Positions 50,994-59,530 of a stretch of 64,000 nucleotides of DNA are shown here, one piece after another; positions within the stretch are counted from its first letter, which is position 1; each line of letters opens with the position of its first letter. The notes beneath the pieces were generated by a model. The model saw only the letters and a list, made by a program, of their open reading frames with translations, had not been told where the DNA came from and searched no databases. The DNA is from Granulicella sp. 5B5 (GTDB lineage: Bacteria; Acidobacteriota; Terriglobia; Terriglobales; Acidobacteriaceae). The stretch covers positions 496,001 through 560,000 of the forward strand of contig NZ_CP046444.1 of NCBI RefSeq assembly GCF_014083945.1, read 5' to 3'. The translations under genes were made by a program, and so were the position numbers.

Positions 50994-52214
50994 CTACTGT
51001 TTCACGCGGACCGTCGGCTCAACGCTCATGCCGATGCGGAGAGCTTCATCCTTGTTTTCGTCCTGCAGGTCCGTGAAGTCGATGCGGACGGGGATACGCT
51101 GCACCACCTTCACATAGTTGCCGGTCGCGTTCTCCGGCGGGAACAGGCTCAACGACGAGCCGGTCGCGCCACCGATCTGCGTGACCTTGCCGGTGAACTT
51201 GCGGCCACCCAGAGCATCCACCTCAATCTTGACCGTCTGGCCGGGCTTCATCTCCGCCAGCTGCGTCTCCTTGAAGTTCGCCGTCACCCACAGGTCGGTC
51301 AGCGGAACGATCGTCACCAGCGACTGGCCGACGCTCAGGTTCTCGCCCACCACCACACTCTTCTTGCTGACGATGCCGTCCTCCGGCGCCACGATCTTCG
51401 TGTAGCCGAGGTTCAGCTTCGCCTGGTCAACGCGGGCCTGCGCCTGGGCGATGGACGCCTTCGCGGCAGCCGCCTGCGCCTCCTGCACCGCAACCTGCTT
51501 CGGCGCATTGGTTCGCGACTGCGCCGACTGCGCCACCGACGACGCCAGCTTCGACTTCGCCGCGTTTACCGCGTCGCGCGACGCCTTCGCACTGCGCTGC
51601 GCTTCATCCAGGGCGGCCTTGTCCGCGTCATTCACAGCCACCGCCTGGTCGAACTGCTGCTTCGAGATGACGTCCTTGGCCACCAGCGGCGTATAACGGT
51701 CCACATCGAGCTGGGCCTTCTGGGCGTTCGCCCTGGCCTGCGCGATACGCGCATCTGCCGCCGCTACCTGTGCTTCAGCCTGCGAGACCTGCGCCTCGGA
51801 GCTGGACACGTCCGAACCGCTGGTCGACACCTGCGTCCGCACGTTCACGCTCGTGATCGGCACACCTGCGCTCGCCTGCTCATACTGCGCCTGCGCCGTC
51901 GCCAGGTCAGCCTCCGCCTGGTCCAGCGCAACCTGGTAGTCGGTGGGGTCCATCTGCGCGATCACATCGCCCTTATGAACCAGCTGCTGCTCTTCCACAT
52001 TGACCTGGATCACCTGCCCGGCCACGCGCGAGCTCACCTGATACAGGTTGCCATCGATCTGCGCATCGTCGGTGTCTTCGGTGAACGTCGAACGCCAGTA
52101 GAAGAACAGCGCGACTAGCGCGATCACCACAATGATTCCGATCACGATCGGTCTGCGGCTCTTCTTCGGCTCCACGGCCTCGTTCTGCGGCACTTGCTCA
52201 TTCGTATCGGCCAC
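50994..52214 (-). CDS. HlyD/EmrA-family membrane fusion protein
   Basis: The periplasmic adaptor of a multidrug or solute exporter. One N-terminal membrane helix (PIVIGIIVVIALVALFFYWR) is followed by a lipoyl half (DAQIDGNLYQVSSRVAGQVI), a long Ala/Gln-rich coiled-coil hairpin (residues ~90-230) and the second lipoyl/beta-barrel part (LGYTKIVAPEDGIVSKKSVV, TDLWVTANFKETQLAEMKPG). It starts with GTG 52214, with GGGAGGGAAG upstream, 2 bp after the TolC-type gene stop. No EmrB-type or ABC inner-membrane pump is encoded next to it. Confidence 0.9.
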   Translation of the reverse strand: MADTNEQVPQNEAVEPKKSRRPIVIGIIVVIALVALFFYWRSTFTEDTDDAQIDGNLYQVSSRVAGQVIQVNVEEQQLVHKGDVIAQMDPTDYQVALDQAEADLATAQAQYEQASAGVPITSVNVRTQVSTSGSDVSSSEAQVSQAEAQVAAADARIAQARANAQKAQLDVDRYTPLVAKDVISKQQFDQAVAVNDADKAALDEAQRSAKASRDAVNAAKSKLASSVAQSAQSRTNAPKQVAVQEAQAAAAKASIAQAQARVDQAKLNLGYTKIVAPEDGIVSKKSVVVGENLSVGQSLVTIVPLTDLWVTANFKETQLAEMKPGQTVKIEVDALGGRKFTGKVTQIGGATGSSLSLFPPENATGNYVKVVQRIPVRIDFTDLQDENKDEALRIGMSVEPTVRVKQ

Positions 52215-52216
52215 GC

Positions 52217-53764
52217 TTACTTCCCTCCCAGATAATCTTTGTAGTTCGTCGACGCCACACCCAGCGCCCGCGCCAGAGAAAGCTTGGCCACGTTGTGCTG
52301 GTACAGCGCTGCAATGTATTGGTCTTCAGCCTGGCGGTCGGTCGCCAGCGCCTGCGAGACGGGCAGCTGGTCCGCCACGCCCGCCTTGAAACGTTCCTGC
52401 GCCTCGTTCAGCGCCTCGCGAGCCAGCTCCACGTTGCTCTTCGCCACATCCACCAGCTTCGCCGCCGTCTGGATGTCGAGGATCGCGTCGCGCACATCCT
52501 GGTTCACCTGCTGCACCTGGTCGCTCTGCTTGGCCTGCGCCTGCACAAGCTGAGCCTTGGCAACCTCGTTGTTGCCTCTGGTTTTCACCACCTGGAAGAT
52601 CGGCGCGTCGATCTCGCCTTCGGCCGTGTACGTCCCATGCGAGTGGTTCGGCGTCTCACCCAGGTCGCCGAAGTTGCCAGTCACCTTGGCTGTCGGCAAC
52701 TGGTCGTCGAAGGCGGCTTTCTTCTGCGCCTCGGCGGCCTTGGTGTTCTCCACCGCTGCGGCAAGGTCCTTGCGCTGTTTCAGCGCCTGCTGCAGCGCCG
52801 CATTCGGGTCCGGAGCATCCAGCGCCTGGAACGGCTCGGTGTCCGTCACCTCAAACTTCTGGTCCAGCGGCAGGCCAATCGCCCGCGCCAGCGCCAGCTT
52901 GTCCTTCTCCAGCGAGTTCTGCGCCGAGATCAGCGTCTGCTGCTCACTCTGGTAGTCCACCTGCGCGCGCAGCACGTCGAGCCTTGGGCTCGTGCCCGCC
53001 TCGTGCGCGTCGGTGGCCTGGTCCAGCGACACCTTCGAGCTTGCCAGCTCCGCCTCGACCGCCGCAATGCGCGACTTGTCCGCCACGCACACCAGGTACT
53101 GGTTGCCGACCGTCAGCACCACCAGGTCACGCGCGTCCTGCGCACTCAGCTTGGCCGACTCGAAGTTGTGCTTCGCCGCCATATATTTCTGGAACGACTC
53201 CAGGTTCACAAGGTCATCGGTCAGGTACGCCCGGAAGTCGATTACCTGGAACGGCCCGATGATCGGGTTGATCCCCGGAAACTTCAGGCCATAGGCCGCC
53301 AGATCCACCTGCTCTACCGTGTACGAGGCTGAGCCGGTCACCTTCGGCAGCAGGTCCTGCAACGCCACCAGCCGCTGCCCGCCCTGTCCGCGCGCGTTCG
53401 CGCTCGTCAGCACCAGCCCGAGGTTCGTCCGCAGCCCGCGTTGCATCGCCTCATCCAGGCTCAACGGCAGCACGCCGTCTGTCGCCTTGCCCTCGGTGAG
53501 CGAACCTTTGAAGTTCTGGTCCACGTTCGACGGGTTCGCTGTACTGTTCGGACTCACCGGGGGTCCCGGCTGTGACAGTTGTTGCTGCGCCTGCACCGCC
53601 ACCGGCAGTTCATCGGTGCCGCTGCTAGGCGGTCCCGAGGTTCCGGGCAACTGCGCCAACAGCCCACCCGACAGCGCCAAAAGCGCCGCCAGCGTTACCA
53701 TGCTGCGGACCGTAGCAGTCGCCACTCTGCGAGCCTCTCTCTTGATTGGTTCCATAGGTTCCAT
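52217..53764 (-). CDS. TolC-family outer-membrane efflux protein
   Basis: About 515 residues with an exported N-terminus (signal around SMVTLAALLALSGGLLAQLP). Two outer-membrane efflux repeats follow: GVLPLSLDEAMQRGLRTNLG, LQDLLPKVTGSASYTV and, later, ELAREALNEAQERFKAGVAD, then VSQALATDRQAEDQYIAALY. It forms the trimeric outer-membrane duct for the HlyD-type adaptor. ATG 53764 is chosen; a TTG at 53782 with GAGGGG only 2 nt upstream is an alternative. First gene of the two-gene operon. Confidence 0.88.
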   Translation of the reverse strand: MEPMEPIKREARRVATATVRSMVTLAALLALSGGLLAQLPGTSGPPSSGTDELPVAVQAQQQLSQPGPPVSPNSTANPSNVDQNFKGSLTEGKATDGVLPLSLDEAMQRGLRTNLGLVLTSANARGQGGQRLVALQDLLPKVTGSASYTVEQVDLAAYGLKFPGINPIIGPFQVIDFRAYLTDDLVNLESFQKYMAAKHNFESAKLSAQDARDLVVLTVGNQYLVCVADKSRIAAVEAELASSKVSLDQATDAHEAGTSPRLDVLRAQVDYQSEQQTLISAQNSLEKDKLALARAIGLPLDQKFEVTDTEPFQALDAPDPNAALQQALKQRKDLAAAVENTKAAEAQKKAAFDDQLPTAKVTGNFGDLGETPNHSHGTYTAEGEIDAPIFQVVKTRGNNEVAKAQLVQAQAKQSDQVQQVNQDVRDAILDIQTAAKLVDVAKSNVELAREALNEAQERFKAGVADQLPVSQALATDRQAEDQYIAALYQHNVAKLSLARALGVASTNYKDYLGGK

Positions 53765-54025
53765 GCTAATTGCTTTGGGCAAAACCCCTCTTTCGCTTCT
53801 TGGAGGTTCAAGCGTATTCGTATCTGTGTATTACAGATGCTTACTTCCCGCTCAGGTATGCAAAACTTGCTGCGGAAAAACGTCATTTCACCGGATATCT
53901 ATCATTTCCGGAGGATTCCGCCGTCTCCGCACCGCGGAATGCCGGCCCCGGTATGACCCACGGCGGATACCTTCGTCCGCTTCCGGCCCTCCGTCATCGC
54001 GCCAAATCGTCGTAGGATGGTCTGC

Positions 54026-55153
54026 ATGAGTCCCTCCCCGATTCGCACCGCCGTTCTGGGCTATGGTCTAGCCGGACGTGTCTTCCACTGCCCCTTCGTC
54101 TCCGCCGTCCCCGGCCTGGAGCTCTCCGCCATCGCACTGCGCTCCCCGGAGTCCGCCGCAAAGACCGCCGAAGCCGTCCGCTCCATCTATCCCAACACTC
54201 GCATCCTCAGCTCCATCGACGAGGCCATCAACTCCCCCGACATCGACCTCATCGTCGTCGGCACACCCAACGACTCCCACGTCGAGTACGGCCGCGCCGC
54301 GCTCAAAGCCGGCAAGCACGTCGTCATCGACAAGCCGCTCGCGCCCACCTCGGCCGAGTGTACCGAGCTCATCGACCTCGCCGCCCGCCACGGCACCGTC
54401 CTCGCACCCTTCCACAACCGCCGCTTCGACTCCGACTTCCTCACCGTCAAAAAGCTCATCCACGAAGGCGTCTTCGGCCGCGTGAATCAAGTCCTTTCGC
54501 ACTACGACCGTTTCCGCCCTATCCAGCGCCCCAATAGCTGGAAGGAGGCCCCCGGCCTGGCCAGCGGCCTGCTCTACGACCTCGGCCCTCATCTTATAGA
54601 CCAGGCACTCGCCCTCTTCGGCGCGCCCACGCACATCACCGCCAGCGTCCGCTTCGACCGCGACAAGACCGACATCGACGATGCCTTCGACATTACCTTC
54701 GATTTCACCATCGACGGTCACAACCTGCGCTACGGCTGCCACTCCACCATGCTCGCCGCCGAGCCCTCGCCGCGCTTTCTGGTCCACGGCACCCACGCCA
54801 GCTACACCAAGTTCGGCCTCGATCCGCAGGAGGCCGCTCTGCTCGGCGGTGCCCGCCCGCCAGTTCTCGACACCGCCAGCCACAGCACCGAAACCTCCTG
54901 GATCACCGAGCCCGAGTCCATGTGGGGTGTGCTCACCACCGCTACCCAGCGCATCGAGCCCGTCAAGTTCGAGCGCGCTGACTACCCCACCGTCCCCGGA
55001 GACTACCGCCAGTTCTACCTCAGCGTTCGCGATGCCATCCACGGCAACTCCGCGCTCGCTGTCCCGGCCTCCGCCGGCTACCGCACCATGCGCCTCATCG
55101 AACTCGCCCTGCAGTCCAGCGCCGAGCGCCGCACCCTGCCCGTCGAGTTCTAA
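54026..55153 (+). CDS. Gfo/Idh/MocA family oxidoreductase
   Basis: A 375-residue NAD(P)-dependent sugar-type dehydrogenase. The Rossmann motif is RTAVLGYGLAGRVFHCPFVS; LIVVGTPNDSHVEYGRAALK and HVVIDKPLAPTSAECTELID follow, with the catalytic Lys in DKPLA. The substrate domain includes RFDSDFLTVKKLIHEGVFGR and GLLYDLGPHLIDQALALFGA. It resembles E. coli YdgJ/YvaA-type scyllo-inositol or sugar dehydrogenases; the substrate is not certain. TAGGAT ends 7 nt before ATG 54026, a leaderless-type start. It has its own terminator. Confidence 0.9.
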   Translation: MSPSPIRTAVLGYGLAGRVFHCPFVSAVPGLELSAIALRSPESAAKTAEAVRSIYPNTRILSSIDEAINSPDIDLIVVGTPNDSHVEYGRAALKAGKHVVIDKPLAPTSAECTELIDLAARHGTVLAPFHNRRFDSDFLTVKKLIHEGVFGRVNQVLSHYDRFRPIQRPNSWKEAPGLASGLLYDLGPHLIDQALALFGAPTHITASVRFDRDKTDIDDAFDITFDFTIDGHNLRYGCHSTMLAAEPSPRFLVHGTHASYTKFGLDPQEAALLGGARPPVLDTASHSTETSWITEPESMWGVLTTATQRIEPVKFERADYPTVPGDYRQFYLSVRDAIHGNSALAVPASAGYRTMRLIELALQSSAERRTLPVEF

Positions 55154-55169
55154 CCTGCCTGCTCACAAC

Positions 55170-55200
55170 AGCGGCACGGCCCTCAGCCGTGCCGCTTTGT
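55170..55200 (+). terminator. Terminator after the Gfo/Idh/MocA gene
   Basis: AGCGGCACGGC (55170-55180) pairs perfectly with GCCGTGCCGCT (55186-55196), followed by TTGT, 17 nt after the stop. A 14-nt direct repeat (GTCTTGCCCTCAAA) follows at 55199-55229. Confidence 0.85.
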
Positions 55201-55234
55201 CTTGCCCTCAAATGTCTTGCCCTCAAAACCTTTG

Positions 55235-55981
55235 TCAGCCCTGCATATGGCAGTCATCGGTTCGGCGCAGGTCGTCCAGCACCGGCATCGCCGCCAGCAC
55301 CAGCAGCACAGCAGCCAGTGGCAGGGTGAACAGGAACCCGACGTGCTTGAATCCCAGCGCCCCGATCACTCCACCCACGAAGAACAACGCAATCAGCGAC
55401 GTCAACAGCCGCAAACCGCCCCACTCCGGCTCCAGCGGCACATCCTGTCCGCCCAACCGTGCGGCCACGATCCTGCCCATCGCGATACCGGAATCCGTCA
55501 CCATGCCGGTCAGATGCGTCGTCCGGATCACCGAGTCCGATATCTTCGTCAGGATGGCGTTCTGCAGCCCCATCGTGAAGCACAGCAGCAGCACCGTTCC
55601 GAAGACGCGGCCGCCGTTGAACTCGCTACCCGTCACGCCAAACACCACCAGCAGCGCCGCCTCCAGCACCAGCGCCAGCGCATACTCACTCTCCATCCCT
55701 CGCGACCGCGCCCAGCGCACCAGGAGTGTCGTCAGCACCGCTCCCAGCAGAAACGAGAACACCGCTCCCACCCCATGCAGCACAAGAGTGACGCTGCCGA
55801 GCGCGAGGTTGTCCGCCATCGCCGCCACCACGCCGGACATATGCGACGTGTACTGGCGCACGGCCAGAAATCCGCCCGCATTTGCCGCCCCTGCGACAAA
55901 CGCAAGATAGCGCGCCAGATGCCGGTTCGCGGTATCTGTGCGCTTGCTCCCCGTCAACCGGCGTAGATAAAGCAGAGGCAT
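55235..55981 (-). CDS. DUF1275 (YoaK-like) membrane protein
   Basis: About 248 residues and six helices. The family pattern is LAFVAGAANAGGFLAVRQYT, SHMSGVVAAMADNLALGSV, LLLCFTMGLQNAILTKISDS and TTHLTGMVTDSGIAMGR. DUF1275 proteins are of unknown function, possibly transporters. ATG 55981 is preferred for the AGAGG 4 nt upstream over 55993 and the longer frame to 56173, which would overlap the divergent ccmE start. Confidence 0.85.
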   Translation of the reverse strand: MPLLYLRRLTGSKRTDTANRHLARYLAFVAGAANAGGFLAVRQYTSHMSGVVAAMADNLALGSVTLVLHGVGAVFSFLLGAVLTTLLVRWARSRGMESEYALALVLEAALLVVFGVTGSEFNGGRVFGTVLLLCFTMGLQNAILTKISDSVIRTTHLTGMVTDSGIAMGRIVAARLGGQDVPLEPEWGGLRLLTSLIALFFVGGVIGALGFKHVGFLFTLPLAAVLLVLAAMPVLDDLRRTDDCHMQG

Positions 55982-56066
55982 AGCCTCTATCATCGCAGAC
56001 CGAACACCGCCCGCGGTAGCGGCCTCACACGCCAATTTCCTCCGGAGCGCGTAAAATAACAGCAAC

Positions 56067-56537
56067 ATGACCTCAGCCGTCACCAAGTCGCCCGCCTTCA
56101 AGTTCATCATCGCCGGAGTGCTGATCGTCGGCGCCATTAGCTGGCTCGCCATCTCCGGCCAGCGTGACACCAAGAGCTACTACGTCACCATCGCCGAGCT
56201 GAACGCCCTGGGCAGCAAGGCCTACACGCGCAACCTGCGCGTCGCCGGCAACGTCAAGCCCGGCACCATCGAGCGCAACGGCCCCAACGCCGATTTCACC
56301 CTGATCGAGCAGGGCCGCACCCTGCACGTCGACTACGTCGGCTCCGAGCCGCCGCCCGACACCTTCAAGGACGACGCCCAGGCCCTCGCCATCGGCACCT
56401 TCGGCCGCGACGGCACCTTCCACGCCACCCAACTCCAGGCCAAGTGCGCCAGCAAGTACGCTCCCGCCAAACCCGGCGCAGCCCCACTGGCAACACCGCG
56501 CCACTTCCGACCTCGAAGTCCTAAGCCAAAGGCTTGA
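56067..56537 (+). CDS. ccmE: CcmE-like haem chaperone, cysteine (CxxxY) type
   Basis: A 156-residue protein with an N-terminal membrane anchor (FKFIIAGVLIVGAISWLAIS) and a periplasmic OB fold (NLRVAGNVKPGTIER, LHVDYVGSEPPPDTFKDDAQ, IGTFGRDGTFHATQLQAKC). CcmE passes haem to apocytochrome c. The usual haem-binding His (HxxxY) is Cys127 here, giving CASKY, the CxxxY variant known from some bacteria and archaea. No other ccm gene is in the window. It overlaps the next, convergent gene by 17 bp. Confidence 0.82.
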   Translation: MTSAVTKSPAFKFIIAGVLIVGAISWLAISGQRDTKSYYVTIAELNALGSKAYTRNLRVAGNVKPGTIERNGPNADFTLIEQGRTLHVDYVGSEPPPDTFKDDAQALAIGTFGRDGTFHATQLQAKCASKYAPAKPGAAPLATPRHFRPRSPKPKA

Positions 56538-57009
56538 TGTCGGAACTCGAAAGCCCCAACGACCCCTCCGGCACATGCTTCTCTTCCACGTCGTAGTCGT
56601 ATAGGTGGTACTGGAAGTAGATCACGCTGAAGAAGAACGTCATCCCACCGCCCAGCGGGATGCCGATCGGTTCCGCCTCCAGCTCACTACGCAACTGGAA
56701 GATCGTCCACAGGTACAGCACCACGTAGACGATTGTGGCAAAGCCCACAATCATCCCGATCTGTTCCTGCGTGGCTCCGACAGCACCTTCGATTCCGCCC
56801 AGCAGGATCATCGCAGGGACAAAACACGCAGCAACAATCGACAGCACAAACGCGCGGCTCTTCCCGTTCACCCGTCGCACCCAGTTGGCCTGCACAATCA
56901 GCCAGATCGGCCCAAACAGCCCGCGGGTAAGCAATTCGATCACGACCAACCAGCCCCAATGCAGACGCACGGGCTTCGGCATAGGCTTCTCTAAACGTTC
57001 AGGGATCAT
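56521..57009 (-). CDS. Hypothetical four-helix membrane protein
   Basis: I do not recognise this 162-residue protein. It has about four predicted helices (WGWLVVIELLTRGLFGPIWL, AFVLSIVAACFVPAMILLGG, IGMIVGFATIVYVVLYLWTI, MTFFFSVIYFQYHLYDYDV) and an acidic C-terminus. ATG 56982 (MPKPVRL) is an alternative start with AGAGAAG upstream. The 3' end overlaps ccmE by 17 bp on the opposite strand. Confidence 0.55.
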   Translation of the reverse strand: MIPERLEKPMPKPVRLHWGWLVVIELLTRGLFGPIWLIVQANWVRRVNGKSRAFVLSIVAACFVPAMILLGGIEGAVGATQEQIGMIVGFATIVYVVLYLWTIFQLRSELEAEPIGIPLGGGMTFFFSVIYFQYHLYDYDVEEKHVPEGSLGLSSSDIKPLA

Positions 57010-57067
57010 AGTTCCGACATCCTAGCAACCACCCACCCGCTCCGCACACTCCGCATCTCGCATTTCC

Positions 57068-58495
57068 CTACGGCTTGGTCAGCGCCTTCAGGTACAGGTA
57101 GTAAAACTCCGTCCCACGATAGAACGACTCCGCGCGCACCCGCTCATCCCGCCCGTGCATCCGCTCATCGCCTTCGTCGATCGCCACGCCGTTCACGCCA
57201 TAGCTCGGCAGCCCGGCCATCATCGTGTAGATCGAGTCGCTCGCGCCCACCTCCATGATCGGGATCACCGGAATCCCCGGCCACATCTCCGCCGTCACCG
57301 CGCGCAGCGGGTTGAAGACCTCCGGCAGCGGCGGAGGCGGCGCCAGGCTCTCGCGGCTCGGCGCGGTCGCGCTGATCGTCCCATCGTCTGCCATGTACTC
57401 CACCTTCAGCTTCGGGTCATCGAAGATCTTGATCAGGTCCTGCCGCGTCTGCTCCTGCGAGTGCCCCGGCAGAATCCTGCAGTTCACATTCGCCGTCGCC
57501 TCCGCTGGCAGCGCATTTGGAGCACGCCCGCCGCTCAGCATCGTCGCCACGCATGTCGTCCGCAGCAGCGCGTTCTCATCAGGAGCCTTTACAAACTCCG
57601 CCAACGCCTTCTCGTCCATCGGCGTCGCCAGCACCCCCGCAATCAGCTTCGCCTTCTCCACCGGCAGCGCCTTGGCCTCTTCCTTCAGCTCCTCGCGAGA
57701 CACCGGGTTCAGCTCAATCGGAAACGGGTGCGCCTCCAGCCTGTCCAGCGCATGCATCAGCTCATAGATGGCATTGTCCGGCCTCGGCAGGCTGCTATGC
57801 CCGCCAGGGTTCATCGCCGTCAGCTTGAAGTCAGCATAGGTCTTCTCCGTCGCCTCCACACCCATCGCCACAGCCTTGCCGTCGTGTGAGGTCACGCCGC
57901 CCGAGTCCGGGTTCAGCACAAACTCTGCCTGCATCAGCTCAGGACGGTTCTTCAGCAGCCAGCTCACGCCGTTCGACTTGCCGCCCTCTTCATCCGCTGT
58001 CAGCGCCAGCGTAATGTCGCGCTTCGGCACCCAACCCTCGCGCTTCAGCCGGATCAGGCTCTCCACCGCAATCGCATCCGAATCCTTCATGTCCTGCGTG
58101 CCGCGCCCGTAAAAATATCCGTCCTTCTCGACAAACTCGTACGGATCGGTCGACCAGTCCTCCCGCCGCGCCTCCACCACATCAATGTGCCCGATAATCA
58201 GCATCGGCTTCAGCTTCGATCCAGCCGCACCGTGATACCGCACCACCAGGTTCTGCTTGCGATCATTCGGCCCAGCGAGGATCAAGTCCTCCGGCGCAAA
58301 ACCCGCCTTCAGCAACTCGGCGCGCGCTGCCTCCGCCACCTTCGTCACACTGCCATTCGAGTCCTGCGAGTTGATCTCAATGAACTCCTTGAAGATCTGC
58401 CGCGCCAACACACGGTCCTGCTCCGGCAGCTGCGGGCCCTGCGCCATCGCAACCCCACTCATCGCCAACACCAAAACCAACGCCATCGAACGCAT
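57068..58495 (-). CDS. Exported M20 family metallopeptidase
   Basis: A 475-residue zinc peptidase or amidohydrolase with a signal peptide (SMALVLVLAMSGVAMA). The M20 core is MLIIGHIDVVEARREDWSTD (His-x-Asp), GRGTQDMKDSDAI, ALTADEEGGKSNGVSWLL (catalytic Glu-Glu), LNPDSGGV and a late ERMHGRDERV (last His). Members cleave C-terminal residues, dipeptides or acyl-amino acids; the substrate is unknown. ATG 58495 has GAGGTG 4 nt upstream and is preferred over the Met at 58519. Confidence 0.87.
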   Translation of the reverse strand: MRSMALVLVLAMSGVAMAQGPQLPEQDRVLARQIFKEFIEINSQDSNGSVTKVAEAARAELLKAGFAPEDLILAGPNDRKQNLVVRYHGAAGSKLKPMLIIGHIDVVEARREDWSTDPYEFVEKDGYFYGRGTQDMKDSDAIAVESLIRLKREGWVPKRDITLALTADEEGGKSNGVSWLLKNRPELMQAEFVLNPDSGGVTSHDGKAVAMGVEATEKTYADFKLTAMNPGGHSSLPRPDNAIYELMHALDRLEAHPFPIELNPVSREELKEEAKALPVEKAKLIAGVLATPMDEKALAEFVKAPDENALLRTTCVATMLSGGRAPNALPAEATANVNCRILPGHSQEQTRQDLIKIFDDPKLKVEYMADDGTISATAPSRESLAPPPPLPEVFNPLRAVTAEMWPGIPVIPIMEVGASDSIYTMMAGLPSYGVNGVAIDEGDERMHGRDERVRAESFYRGTEFYYLYLKALTKP

Positions 58496-58586
58496 CACGC
58501 ACCTCGCAATTAAACTCAAAACCCTACACTCGAAACCCTTAACCCTTCATCAAAAACGCCCCCGGCACTATGCTCACGCGTAGCGG

Positions 58587-59480
58587 CTACTCCTGCCGCT
58601 CCAGCGCCCTGCGGTCCCACCCCGCCAATGTAGCTCCCGCCACATACGTGCTCTCGAGAAACGACATCAACGCCACCTCCGGAGACGCACTCTTCCGCAT
58701 CTCCTCATACAAATAAATAAACTCGCCGAGACCCTCATCATACTTCGCCTCTGCCGGTTCGATCGCCGCCGCGCTCAAACCCTGCGGAGCCGGAGCCGCA
58801 TAGCAATAAAACGCAGCCTTGCCATACCCACCATTCCCCGGCCAGAACCCCGCGCTGATCACCTCCTGCGAGTACGCCTCCCGCGTGATCGCATCCGCCC
58901 CCTCGCGCACCGGAGCAGGCCTGCCCGAAAACCGCGTCACCGCCAGATCAAAGCTCCCCCAGAAAAAATGCACCGGGCTCACCTTGCCTACAAACTTCGC
59001 GGTGAACCGTTGAAACACCTGGTCCGCACTCATCAGCACGCGCCAGAACCGCCGCGCCATCTCCGGGTCATAGGAGCAGTGTTGCATGTCCTCAGCAAAC
59101 GGAATAGGCTCCTTCAACTCCACCGGCACCGGCCACAACGTCACCGCGCACCCGATCCCCGCCAGCGTCTTCAAATACTCCGCATAGAACTCCGCAACAC
59201 TCTGCGCCCGCAGCGCCATCGACGCCGTCGCCCCCGTACTCAGCCTGAACCACAGACGATGCTCCAGAAAGTCAAACTCGATCTCCAGCATCTCGCTGCC
59301 ATACGGCATCGCGGCGGTGCTCAGTCCCCGCGCACTCACATATAGGGGCACATTCCACCACTGCGCCTCCATCGGATGCAGCGCCAGCCGCGTCTTCCCC
59401 ACAATCTGCGTCCACATATGCAGCGTCTCCGCCGTCGCCGCCCAATCCTCCCACCGCAACTCCGGCCAAAGCTCACTCAT
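58587..59480 (-). CDS. DUF5996 family protein
   Basis: A 297-residue soluble protein. LRWEDWAATAETLHMWTQIV, then LALHPMEAQWWNVPLYVSAR, and the late VHFFWGSFDLAVTRFSGRPA and SAGFWPGNGGYGKAAFYCYA are the conserved blocks of DUF5996, a widespread family without assigned function. Conserved His/Trp/Asp suggest a binding or enzymatic site. It lies 45 bp after metH in the same direction. A CTACTGTCTA repeat fills the gap. Confidence 0.8.
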   Translation of the reverse strand: MSELWPELRWEDWAATAETLHMWTQIVGKTRLALHPMEAQWWNVPLYVSARGLSTAAMPYGSEMLEIEFDFLEHRLWFRLSTGATASMALRAQSVAEFYAEYLKTLAGIGCAVTLWPVPVELKEPIPFAEDMQHCSYDPEMARRFWRVLMSADQVFQRFTAKFVGKVSPVHFFWGSFDLAVTRFSGRPAPVREGADAITREAYSQEVISAGFWPGNGGYGKAAFYCYAAPAPQGLSAAAIEPAEAKYDEGLGEFIYLYEEMRKSASPEVALMSFLESTYVAGATLAGWDRRALERQE

Positions 59481-59497
59481 AAGTCCTCGCTTTTTCT

Positions 59498-59530
59498 CTA
59501 CTGTCTACCCACTCTTGTCTACTGTCTAAT
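59498..59530. repeat. CTACTGTC direct repeats beside metH
   Basis: TCTACTGTCTACCC and TCTACTGTCTAATAG are near-identical 11-mers 12 nt apart, matching the right arm of the inverted repeat at 20422-20541. They fill the 45-bp gap before the metH stop. Confidence 0.5.

Noticed and set aside
50994-53764. Complete EmrAB-TolC tripartite pump
   Set aside because: Only the adaptor and outer-membrane parts are encoded. No MFS, RND or ABC inner-membrane pump lies next to them in the window.
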